A stretch of 64,000 nt of DNA, taken from positions 54,948 to 118,947 of the forward strand of contig JAJXRJ010000001.1 in NCBI GenBank assembly GCA_021629085.1. Direction: 5' to 3'. The translations under genes were made by a program, and so were the position numbers. Positions 1-7,233 of this stretch are shown here, piece after piece. This DNA is from Oscillospiraceae bacterium (lineage in GTDB: Bacteria > Bacillota > Clostridia > UMGS1810). Below the pieces are notes generated by a model, which saw only the letters and a list, made by a program, of their open reading frames with translations, searched no databases and had not been told where the DNA came from. Position 1 is the stretch's first letter. Each line of letters starts with the position of its first letter.

Positions 1-390
1 TAAAATATACCACAACTCGGTTTTGCCAAACTCGGAATGGAATGCCTCTTTGGCAAACGCCACCGTAGGATGCGCCTGAATGACCAGCCGCTCTGCGGCG
101 TCCAGCAATTTTACTAAAATCGGCATTTGCACGCCGTGTTTTTGTACGCACGCCTCTCCCAGCATGCCAGCCGGGTCGCTTTCTAGCAAATCTTTTAAAA
201 ATGCGCCGTCCGTTGTTTTGCAAAGCCCTTCGTCCGGGCAGTTACGCCCCGGGTTAAATGCGCGCACGCAAGACGCAATCCAATCCTCCGGGAAATGGCC
301 GTCCTCGCATGTCTCTGCGCAACACAGCCTGTCAATCCGTGCACCGCCCAAATACGTGCGCCAAACGCGCTGCGGCAATAGCTGGATCAT
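1..390 (-). CDS. manA: Mannose-6-phosphate isomerase, class I (C-terminal part beyond window)
   Basis: The minus strand is open from ATG 390-388 to the window edge, giving 130 residues. They include ERLVIQAHP and, near the edge, FGKTELWYIL, which match the QxHP zinc-ligand and GKTE regions of type I phosphomannose isomerases. The enzyme interconverts mannose-6-phosphate and fructose-6-phosphate in the cytoplasm. Its ATG overlaps the TGA of the upstream glycosidase (ATGA), with AGGAGG about 7 nt before it, so the two genes are translationally coupled. The pairing suggests that mannose released by the glycosidase enters glycolysis through this enzyme. The gene is cut by the window edge, not broken. 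Confidence 0.88.
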   Translation of the reverse strand, partial: MIQLLPQRVWRTYLGGARIDRLCCAETCEDGHFPEDWIASCVRAFNPGRNCPDEGLCKTTDGAFLKDLLESDPAGMLGEACVQKHGVQMPILVKLLDAAERLVIQAHPTVAFAKEAFHSEFGKTELWYIL

Positions 391-2294
391 TGTTTTGCCT
401 CCTGTTCAATTAGAATGATTGCCGCATCCGCCGCGCCGGTTTCACACCAGCCGTTTTGGAGCGTCCCGCGGTAAACATGGGATATATTCCATCCTTCTGC
501 AAGCTTTAAGACGCCGCCCGTCTTTTCCGCGTGATAGTTGACCGCAACCAAAAGCCGCTGCCGCCCGTTAAACGGATGCTCTGTCACACCCATCCATGCG
601 TCACGCTCGCAAACTGCAAGATTTGCAGCAAACGGCCGCATCAACATGCGGTATACCGCCGCATAGTCGGGCGCGTCTTCCCTATGAAATGCCCCCAGAC
701 ACTGCGCCACCTCATGTTCCAAAGGATAGAGCAGGCAGTATACGCGCCCCTTTCCAAATGTGTGCTCCACCAGTGCAGGCCGGCCCGCCTCGTCCTTTGC
801 AAGCACCGTTCCATCGATGCGTTCAATATTGTAACGATAGGTACCCCGCAAAGGAAGTGTTGCGCCGTCAAGCCTCACAAAATCAGTCTTCCCATCCTTT
901 TCCCGGCTGGACACATGAATGCCGGTAATCTCCGGAAAATCCCGCACAAACTCGCCGTCCATGGAAAGGTACAGCGTTGCGCCGTTTTGTACCCGTTCCA
1001 AAAGCGCCCGCAGCCTGCGGAAACTGATTTTTTTCACACAGGGCATCAAATAGAGCTGCGCTTCCGGCAGCGGCGCGTCCGCGTAGGCAAACTGTATCTC
1101 CATCCCCGCCTGCACACCAAGCGCCGTCACATTGTTTGCAAGCGTGGGGAGCGCCTTCCCAAATCCACCAGTCACAATGCAAACCGCGCTCATAATGCGT
1201 TCAGGCAATCTGCGAAATGGCAGTGCTGCAACCGTATCCAAAAATACTTTTGCCTTCTTTCCAACCGGCTTTACCGTGCGGTCATAACGGAACAGCCCAT
1301 AGTCGCTTCCAATGGAGTTCCAGTCGTACGGCGTATGCCTCAAACGCCCCTGGTCAAACGCGCACCACCAAAATAGCCCATCTAAGCCCCGTACCCACAT
1401 GGAATAGAGCACAAGATTCATATAACGCGCTTCCGATTGCTCGCTGCAGTTGAGATATCCCGTCGTTCCAATTTCCTCCACCATGCAGGGCTTTTGCCCC
1501 AGCCCCGCCATCATAAGCGCATTGGATACTGGATAAAGCGCTGGCCGCATGGAATCCATCGGGTCGTTTGCAGTGTAAAAGATGTGATAGGGATGCGTGG
1601 TGAGAATGTCCGTGTGCTCCGCCTGGTCAAACACTGTCCACTCCCCTTCCGCGTTTGCAAAATCCAGTCCGGAAATGACCGGACGGCTTGAATCGCAAAC
1701 CCGGATCGCATCCGAAATCGCCGCTGTCCACATCCACGCCTCGCTTTTTGACGCGGCGCCAGTCGCCAGGCAGTTGCACTCGTTGCCCAAATCCCACGCA
1801 CAAATTGCCGTATTGTCTTTAAAACGGGTTACAAAATACTTGACAAACCGTACTTCCCACTTTATCACTTCCGGGTCTGTGAGCGCGTTTTTGCCTTCAA
1901 ATGCCGGCGGCAAAAACAGCCTGCCGCTCATCCAGCCGGTAATGAGCGAAACAATCACCTGCATGCCGTATTTTTGTGCCAACCGCAAAAATTCTGAAAA
2001 CCGCTCTATTGCAGCTGTACTGATGCCACACCGGCCTGCTTCGTCGTCTGATAGCGGCTCTTCTCCCAGCCGGTATTCCACAATAGAAAGCCGGTTGTTA
2101 TAGTGGGCTTTTAACGGCTGAAAATCGGGCCAAAGCGGAAAGACACGCAGCATGGAAATGCCGTTGTCCCGCATAGCGGCAAGGTCTTTTTCCACACAAG
2201 CTGCATCCCAATCCGACCACATATTTGTGCCAGCGTGAGACGCCCAATAATTGACGCCAATATAAAAATTTCCTGTCTCTGTAAGCTGATGCAT
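387..2294 (-). CDS. GH5-like glycoside hydrolase with C-terminal GATase-like domain
   Basis: 635 aa with no signal peptide. Residues 1 to about 370 look like a (beta/alpha)8 barrel of the GH5 / beta-mannanase clan. WDLGNECN carries the likely acid/base Glu in place of the usual NEP, and CMVEEIGTTG carries the likely nucleophile Glu. Residues about 370-520 resemble the class I glutamine-amidotransferase-like trimerisation domain of GH42 enzymes. The absence of an export signal suggests action on imported oligosaccharides. Coupling to phosphomannose isomerase makes a manno-oligosaccharide substrate plausible, but that is inference. RBS GGGGATG precedes ATG 2294. The exact GH subfamily is not certain. 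Confidence 0.75.
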   Translation of the reverse strand: MHQLTETGNFYIGVNYWASHAGTNMWSDWDAACVEKDLAAMRDNGISMLRVFPLWPDFQPLKAHYNNRLSIVEYRLGEEPLSDDEAGRCGISTAAIERFSEFLRLAQKYGMQVIVSLITGWMSGRLFLPPAFEGKNALTDPEVIKWEVRFVKYFVTRFKDNTAICAWDLGNECNCLATGAASKSEAWMWTAAISDAIRVCDSSRPVISGLDFANAEGEWTVFDQAEHTDILTTHPYHIFYTANDPMDSMRPALYPVSNALMMAGLGQKPCMVEEIGTTGYLNCSEQSEARYMNLVLYSMWVRGLDGLFWWCAFDQGRLRHTPYDWNSIGSDYGLFRYDRTVKPVGKKAKVFLDTVAALPFRRLPERIMSAVCIVTGGFGKALPTLANNVTALGVQAGMEIQFAYADAPLPEAQLYLMPCVKKISFRRLRALLERVQNGATLYLSMDGEFVRDFPEITGIHVSSREKDGKTDFVRLDGATLPLRGTYRYNIERIDGTVLAKDEAGRPALVEHTFGKGRVYCLLYPLEHEVAQCLGAFHREDAPDYAAVYRMLMRPFAANLAVCERDAWMGVTEHPFNGRQRLLVAVNYHAEKTGGVLKLAEGWNISHVYRGTLQNGWCETGAADAAIILIEQEAKQ

Positions 2295-2453
2295 CGCTTT
2301 CCCATCCCCTTTTGTTCTTCACTCTACTGCCTATTATAGCGAATCATTTGTGTATTGTAAATAGCATCCGCCTAAAACGTTTGGCAAAAGTTACAAAAAA
2401 TCATCCAAAAATTGGTAATTCCTCACAACATTCATGATTTTTAAAAGGAATAG

Positions 2454-2482
2454 TTGCTTATAAAATTCCGATATAATATAAT
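2454..2482 (+). promoter_or_regulatory. Promoter of HtrA-like gene
   Basis: TTGCTT (2454-2459) and TATAAT (2477-2482) are separated by 17 nt, about 40 nt upstream of the protease start. The 2295-2521 gap is AT-rich and also has to hold the promoter of the divergent glycosidase operon, for which I see no clear boxes. Confidence 0.55.
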
Positions 2483-2521
2483 TCCAAATATCGTAAATGA
2501 TATCGTTTTAGGAGTGATAAA

Positions 2522-3634
2522 ATGTTAAAACGTGCTTCCATTGCGGCAGTTCTTATCGCTATGCTTTCTATGGTTTGTTATGCAGCAGATAGCACAAGTG
2601 TCGTTGTAAACGGGGATTCCCTCAACTGCGAAGTCATTGTCAAAGACGACCGGGTGTATGTTCCCCTGCGCGCTGTCTCGGAATCATTGGGTGCTACAGT
2701 TTCCTGGGATGATACAAGCCAGACGGCAAGTGTTGATTTGGCAAATGAAAATGACTTGTCCGCTATGATTGCAGACGTTTCCCAATCCGTTGTTGGAATT
2801 GTCGGAAACTGTCGGACTGACTCCACGCATCAGGGAATGGGCATTGAAACTACATCGCACGGGACTGGCGTCATCATCAAATCCGGCGGTGAAATTTTAA
2901 CAAATGCCCACGTAGTCAAGAATTTGGAGCAAATTATCGTAGTAATGAGCGATGGCCTGGGGTATGAGGCGCGATTAAAATATATAGACGAGACAATCGA
3001 CCTTGCCGTGATTAAAATTGACCGCATCGGGTTAAAGCCCATTCGTTTTGCAGCGCCAGAAAGCATTATGACAGGGCAAACCGTTGTGGCAATCGGCACG
3101 CCTATCTCTTTTTCTCTGCGCAATTCCGCTTCAAAAGGAATCATCAGCAGTGCATATTGCAGCCTGTTTTCCGATTACCGGCTTTTGCAGACCGATGCCG
3201 CAATCAACCCCGGAAACAGCGGCGGCCCGCTGGTAAACACCCGCGGAGAGCTTGTCGGTATCAATTCTTCTAAATTTTCTTCGGTGGACATTGAGGGGAT
3301 GGGATTTGCCATTCCAGTGGATACCGTCACCTATACAATCAAACAATTTGAAACCTATGGCCGTGTCCGCCGGTGCAATACCGGCCTGGATTTGGAAGAA
3401 TCCTGGGCGTCGCGCATGGACTTGCCTACACTGGACGGCCTTACTGTTACCGCAGTGGCTGCAGGCTCTGCCGGGCAAACTGCTGGAATTATGGCAGGCG
3501 ATGTGATAATGGCAATTGCCGGACAGCCTGTGCACAGCATGGTAGACTATAACGAAGCAATGAAAGTGTATACAATCGGCGATCAGATGGAGTTTACAAT
3601 TTCTCGTAATGGGACGATGCGCGAATTTTTATAA
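2522..3634 (+). CDS. HtrA/DegP-type serine protease with copper-amine-oxidase-like N-domain
   Basis: 370 aa. A signal peptide (about 1-22) is followed by a copper amine oxidase N-terminal-like domain (about 25-75, with VPLRAVSESLGA). A trypsin-like domain follows, with catalytic His130 (TNAHVV), Asp160 (IDLAVIKID) and Ser233 (NPGNSGGP). A PDZ domain covers about 283-365. The product should be a secreted or cell-wall-facing quality-control protease. RBS AGGAG lies before ATG 2522. The frame ends abruptly inside the last expected PDZ strand at a run of five T (3626-3630). Reading one base back leads directly into the next gene's domain, so the protein may be truncated by a frameshift. Confidence 0.85.
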   Translation: MLKRASIAAVLIAMLSMVCYAADSTSVVVNGDSLNCEVIVKDDRVYVPLRAVSESLGATVSWDDTSQTASVDLANENDLSAMIADVSQSVVGIVGNCRTDSTHQGMGIETTSHGTGVIIKSGGEILTNAHVVKNLEQIIVVMSDGLGYEARLKYIDETIDLAVIKIDRIGLKPIRFAAPESIMTGQTVVAIGTPISFSLRNSASKGIISSAYCSLFSDYRLLQTDAAINPGNSGGPLVNTRGELVGINSSKFSSVDIEGMGFAIPVDTVTYTIKQFETYGRVRRCNTGLDLEESWASRMDLPTLDGLTVTAVAAGSAGQTAGIMAGDVIMAIAGQPVHSMVDYNEAMKVYTIGDQMEFTISRNGTMREFL

Positions 3635-3654
3635 ACGACGGACGATACTATCTA

Positions 3655-4725
3655 TTGATGACAATGGTTGGCGCGGAGCAAGGCGTTTCCGTATTTAATG
3701 AAACCTGTAAAATTCCTGAATCCTTCGACTTGACCTTTTCTGCGTCTACCGCAGAGGATCTCAGCGATGTTGACAAATCCACCAATATGCACACCTTCCG
3801 TTCCAAAAACTATGGATTGGAGCTTGAGCTGCCCGGCGATATTATAGATACATCGGATGTAAACGTTGAAAACAAATTCGAATTTGTAAATTGGAACGAC
3901 GACGGTATTGCCGATCCTGGCATTCAAATTTCTGTATATTCCTCTTTTGAAGGCCATACCTATCAGTCCTGGGCAGAAACAGACTACAAAAACCGAATCA
4001 AACAACTAAATCCCAAACATGCAACTTTTACTCCGCCTATCCAGTCAAAAATTGCGGAAAAGGATGCTATGACCTTTACAGAAGAGGTGAATGTCGGCGA
4101 TAAAACCTATCGTGCTACCTCCATGTTTATTGACGCCGGCGATTATTTTTATCGTATTTTTATACAGTCAACCGATACTCCGAAGGGCAATGCACTGGTT
4201 AACAACGTGAAGTCTTCTTTAAAACTCACTCCAATCAATGCAGCGGAAATTGGCAGACTGGTGTGCAATAACGAAGGGGAAATCCGTTACAAAGAGTTTA
4301 AACCCGGTATCAACAACGTTACTTATCAGGCCCCCTCCACTTGGAAAGAAGGCACAACCGATGAGATTTATTACGTTGGGGACATAGAAAATTTGAATTC
4401 TTTTGGATTTTTTACCATTCCCAAACAAGGGCTTGACGGCGTATCGTCCAACGATGTTGCCAAATCCCTCTATGAAAATATAGAAAAACAAAAAAATATG
4501 ACGATCACCTCTACAGTTAAGAGCTCAGACCTGTTTTCCCGCAGCGCCTTTATGTTTTCCTATCAAAAAAAGGAAGAAGACAGTACTGTCAATTATTATT
4601 ACTATGTTGTTCATGAAAAAAGTAATTTTTACGTGCTGATTTACTTTGTCGACGATGTTTATGATGGCGCCCAAGCAAAAGAAATACGAGATACGATTTT
4701 AACTTCATTTCAGTGTGACGGATAA
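3655..4725 (+). CDS. PsbP-like domain protein, probably the detached C-terminal part of the HtrA gene
   Basis: About 356 aa from TTG 3655 or ATG 3658, with no signal peptide and no convincing RBS. It contains two PsbP-like repeats (about 45-190 and 200-355) of the kind found as extracytoplasmic modules in Clostridia. The frame is open further upstream, to 3610. The first residues, including the upstream INDGRYYLLMTM stretch, resemble the end of a third such module; compare FIDAGDYFYRIFI in repeat 1. This suggests the ORF is the distal part of a longer secreted protein rather than an independent gene. Confidence 0.6.
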   Translation: MMTMVGAEQGVSVFNETCKIPESFDLTFSASTAEDLSDVDKSTNMHTFRSKNYGLELELPGDIIDTSDVNVENKFEFVNWNDDGIADPGIQISVYSSFEGHTYQSWAETDYKNRIKQLNPKHATFTPPIQSKIAEKDAMTFTEEVNVGDKTYRATSMFIDAGDYFYRIFIQSTDTPKGNALVNNVKSSLKLTPINAAEIGRLVCNNEGEIRYKEFKPGINNVTYQAPSTWKEGTTDEIYYVGDIENLNSFGFFTIPKQGLDGVSSNDVAKSLYENIEKQKNMTITSTVKSSDLFSRSAFMFSYQKKEEDSTVNYYYYVVHEKSNFYVLIYFVDDVYDGAQAKEIRDTILTSFQCDG

Positions 4726-4757
4726 AATAACATTCAGTTTCTCATCCTCTCCAAAAA

Positions 4758-4793
4758 CGCCTGCTCAAAAATGTAATTGAGCAGGCGTTTTTT
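4758..4793 (+). terminator. Intrinsic terminator after PsbP-like gene
   Basis: Perfect 11-bp arms, CGCCTGCTCAA (4758-4768) and TTGAGCAGGCG (4777-4787), are followed by six T. Confidence 0.9.
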
Positions 4794-4796
4794 GTA

Positions 4797-4825
4797 TTGA
4801 CTTTATGAAATATTTGTGGTAATAT
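4797..4825 (+). promoter_or_regulatory. Promoter of tRNA-Arg
   Basis: TTGACT (4797-4802), a 17-nt spacer and TATAAT-like TAATAT (4820-4825) end 20 nt upstream of the tRNA 5' end. This is a strong sigma-A type promoter. Confidence 0.8.
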
Positions 4826-4845
4826 ATGCTATATGGATTTTTTAT

Positions 4846-4922
4846 GCGCCTGTAGCTCAGCTGGATAGAGTGTCAGACTCCGACTCTGAAGGTCGTGCGT
4901 TCGAATCGCATCAGGCGTACCA
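4846..4922 (+). tRNA. tRNA-Arg (anticodon CCG)
   Basis: A full cloverleaf is visible. The acceptor arms are GCGCCTG and CAGGCGT, with a G-T first pair. The D-arm is GCTCAGCTGGATAGAG. The anticodon stem TCAGA/TCTGA holds loop CTCCGAC (anticodon CCG, reading CGG). The T-loop is TTCGAAT, and CCA is encoded at 4920-4922. Confidence 0.93.
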
Positions 4923-4927
4923 CCAGG

Positions 4928-4967
4928 CTGAGCCTGGACGCAGTTGGCGTTCCGGGCTCAGTTTTTT
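4928..4967 (+). terminator. Terminator of tRNA-Arg
   Basis: CTGAGCCTGGA (4928-4938) pairs with TCCGGGCTCAG (4951-4961) with one G-T pair, followed by six T. Confidence 0.85.
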
Positions 4968-5024
4968 ATTTTGCCTTTTCACTCGTGTTTTCAGTGGATA
5001 TCTATTTTGTCAACACTTCCCACG

Positions 5025-5060
5025 CCGCCGCAAGCTTCATAGCGCTTGCGGCGGTTTTTT
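5025..5060 (+). terminator. Second strong hairpin with T tract
   Basis: CCGCCGCAAGC (5025-5035) and GCTTGCGGCGG (5044-5054) pair perfectly and are followed by six T. It is probably a back-up terminator. From 5061 to 5172 there is GC-rich sequence with no gene that I can support. Confidence 0.75.
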
Positions 5061-5172
5061 ATTTTAAAAGCCACCGGCGCGCTTATTCCGCTGCGTCTCC
5101 TTTTCCGAAAAAGGCCGCGCTACGCCTTTGCGGCGCACTTGTAAACGCGCTCGCGACGCGCCAGCTTGCTGC

Positions 5173-6132
5173 CTAACCTTTTTCGGGGGACGATGGCATA
5201 GCGCAGGTCACAGCAGTACTGTAAAATCCCTCATTCGATTTGCTTGATATGACAAGTTCGCCATTTTTAATAAATTGCTGTATTCTTTTTGCAATGAAAA
5301 CATCACCCGTAGGAATTTTTTGCTTTCCTAAAGCGCCACCGATAATATGCGCTATTTTACAAGTTTCTTTTGGAAATTCTTTTCTGATTAAATCGTCATA
5401 ATAGCTTATATCGGCACTCATTACAGAACCATTTTCTACAACTCGCAGCAACGCGTTTTCATCTTTGAGAAGCTGCCACTTACTGGCTAAATCACCGACT
5501 TCTTTTTCTGTCAGCACTTTTTCTTTCTCTAAAAAAGTCCCGAATAACTGTGGCTCAACTTCACCCCAGCCACGGTATTCTATGATACAATTATCTTTTC
5601 TTGTGATTTTCCGAGGCAATTCAACAACATGAATTTGTGTTTTTCCACCCTTTAATAAATCTGCAAGAAACAATAATCCGCATTGCGCATCAGGAGTAAA
5701 ATCTAACCAAACCCTTATTTGAGATGGATTCGATTTTAGCTTTTGCAAATCGCTCATACAATTCGTCCAAAATTCATTTACAGCGGCTTCCGTATCCTCT
5801 TGCCCATTATATCTGTCAAAGGAAAACATCGCCCGAATGTACTCTTTTCGTGGGCAATCCTCCAAACCAATTGGTGATTTTATATCGCCTTCCGACAAAC
5901 CAAAAGAAACACCTACAATATCTTCTCTTTTACCGCCCAATGGAACTGCTAATTTTTGTAATCCCATTTGTCTTTTTCGATATTCTTTCATTGCTTTTCT
6001 TTTCGCAAAATAGGAAAGCAAGCCTTTTTTATCTGTGATGATACCCACCGCACTGCCAATAACATCATTTCCACAATTTTGCGCTAAGGTTAATGCGCCC
6101 TTTACAGAATCGTTAAAACAAATTTCTAACAT
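5173..6132 (-). CDS. DUF1835 / DUF3658 domain protein
   Basis: 319 aa. The N-terminus (MLEICFNDSVKGAL) fits DUF1835, a family usually starting with a short strand and an N/G-D-S loop. The region about 200-300 (WQLLKDENALLRV, then a YYDDLI segment) fits the C-terminal DUF3658. The function of the family is unknown. No signal peptide or membrane segment is seen. Codon use is clearly more AT-rich than the neighbouring genes, and the gene sits alone just downstream of tRNA-Arg, which suggests horizontal acquisition. The C-terminus SSPEKG runs into GC-rich non-coding DNA and may have been altered. Confidence 0.7.
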   Translation of the reverse strand: MLEICFNDSVKGALTLAQNCGNDVIGSAVGIITDKKGLLSYFAKRKAMKEYRKRQMGLQKLAVPLGGKREDIVGVSFGLSEGDIKSPIGLEDCPRKEYIRAMFSFDRYNGQEDTEAAVNEFWTNCMSDLQKLKSNPSQIRVWLDFTPDAQCGLLFLADLLKGGKTQIHVVELPRKITRKDNCIIEYRGWGEVEPQLFGTFLEKEKVLTEKEVGDLASKWQLLKDENALLRVVENGSVMSADISYYDDLIRKEFPKETCKIAHIIGGALGKQKIPTGDVFIAKRIQQFIKNGELVISSKSNEGFYSTAVTCAMPSSPEKG

Positions 6133-6311
6133 TTTGCATCTCCAATCTTACAGGATTCATTCTCCATCTGTGCTTCAAATCTCAGTTTGTCGTTTTTTCC
6201 CCTCGCTGTGGCATATCCCCCCTTGCAAGTTCGGCTTTCTGTGCGATACGCACAAGCCATTGTTATTCTTCTTCTGTCAGCTTATTGTATGCGCATTGTT
6301 CCAGAATTTAG

Positions 6312-6340
6312 TTGACTTTTCAAACACCGTACTATATAAT
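6312..6340 (+). promoter_or_regulatory. Promoter of the HAD-hexosaminidase operon
   Basis: TTGACT (6312-6317), a 17-nt spacer and TATAAT (6335-6340), about 40 nt before the GTG start. The 6133-6381 gap otherwise holds only a weak hairpin around 6231-6257. Confidence 0.75.
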
Positions 6341-6381
6341 AAAAATTATGTTACATATATCAATTTCAGGAGGGTTACAAC

Positions 6382-7233
6382 GTGGAACATATCGCAAAAC
6401 ACGAGTTTTACGTGGGCATTGATTCAGACGGCACAGCGTTTGACTCCATGACCGCAAAGCACACGCGCGCATTCATTCCCTGCATGATTGCAGAATGGGG
6501 CCTTCAAGCTATTTCTGAACATGTATACCGCATTGCAGAACATATCAATTTGCATGCGTCCACCCGCGGCGTCAATCGCTTTCCAGGCTTGGTGCTCACA
6601 TTTGACGCACTATCAGAGCTGCCGGACGTTCCCTTTGACATTGGCGATTACACCAGCTTGCGGGAATTTTGCGACTCCAATTTCCCCATGTCCAATGCCG
6701 GGCTGGATGCGTATATCGAAAAGCACCCCGATCCGTTTCTTACAAAAGTACGGCACTGGAGCGGTGAGGCGGACATTTTGTTTGCCAAAGAGGCCGCAAA
6801 GCTTCCGCCGTTTAAAAATGTGGAACCGGCGCTTAGAAGTATGCATCCCTACGCCGATTTGTCTATCATTTCGGCAGCTTCTAAAAAGGGCCTCATTGAC
6901 GATTGGAGCCGTGCGGGCATTTTGTCTTACATGACAAGCGTTGCCGGGCAGGAAGAAGGCAGCAAAGCCGAGCAGCTCACTGCAGCAATTGCAGATCAGT
7001 ATGATAAGTCCAAATGCTTGATGTTAGGCGATGGGATTGGCGACTACAAAGCGGCCAAAAGCGCTGGCATATTGTTCTTCCCCATTTTGCCATCCCGCGA
7101 AGAGGAATCGTGGAAACGGCTGCAAGAAGAGGTGTTCCCGCTGTTTTTAAAAGGCGGTTACGCTGGGAAAGCGGAAGAGGAGCTGTGTAACGAATTTTTT
7201 GACATTTTAGATCCGGAGGGCACAAAACAATGA
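6382..7233 (+). CDS. HAD-superfamily hydrolase
   Basis: 283 aa from GTG 6382, with AGGAGG at 6368-6373. HAD motif I is GIDSDGT (Asp14, Asp16), motif II is SIISAAS, and motif IV is LGDGIGD near 213. A large cap insert (about 25-125) lies between motif I and motif II. It is probably a cytoplasmic phosphatase for a small phosphorylated compound. It is translationally coupled (ATGA overlap) to the GH3 hexosaminidase downstream, so a sugar phosphate from the same pathway is a reasonable guess for the substrate. No specific family member is recognised. Confidence 0.75.
   Translation: MEHIAKHEFYVGIDSDGTAFDSMTAKHTRAFIPCMIAEWGLQAISEHVYRIAEHINLHASTRGVNRFPGLVLTFDALSELPDVPFDIGDYTSLREFCDSNFPMSNAGLDAYIEKHPDPFLTKVRHWSGEADILFAKEAAKLPPFKNVEPALRSMHPYADLSIISAASKKGLIDDWSRAGILSYMTSVAGQEEGSKAEQLTAAIADQYDKSKCLMLGDGIGDYKAAKSAGILFFPILPSREEESWKRLQEEVFPLFLKGGYAGKAEEELCNEFFDILDPEGTKQ

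Noticed and set aside
531..1376. 281-aa plus-strand ORF opposite the GH5-like gene
   Set aside because: Shadow frame of a recognisable glycosidase; low-complexity Cys/His/Arg-rich product without domain features.
3626..3634. Canonical programmed -1 slippery heptamer at the HtrA end
   Set aside because: The sequence A-TTT-TTA is not of the X-XXY-YYZ form and there is no obvious downstream stem-loop, so a lost T is preferred over programmed frameshifting.
4912..6381. Attachment-site duplication of the tRNA-Arg 3' end flanking the DUF1835 gene
   Set aside because: No second copy of the tRNA 3' sequence is present downstream within this interval, and there is no integrase.
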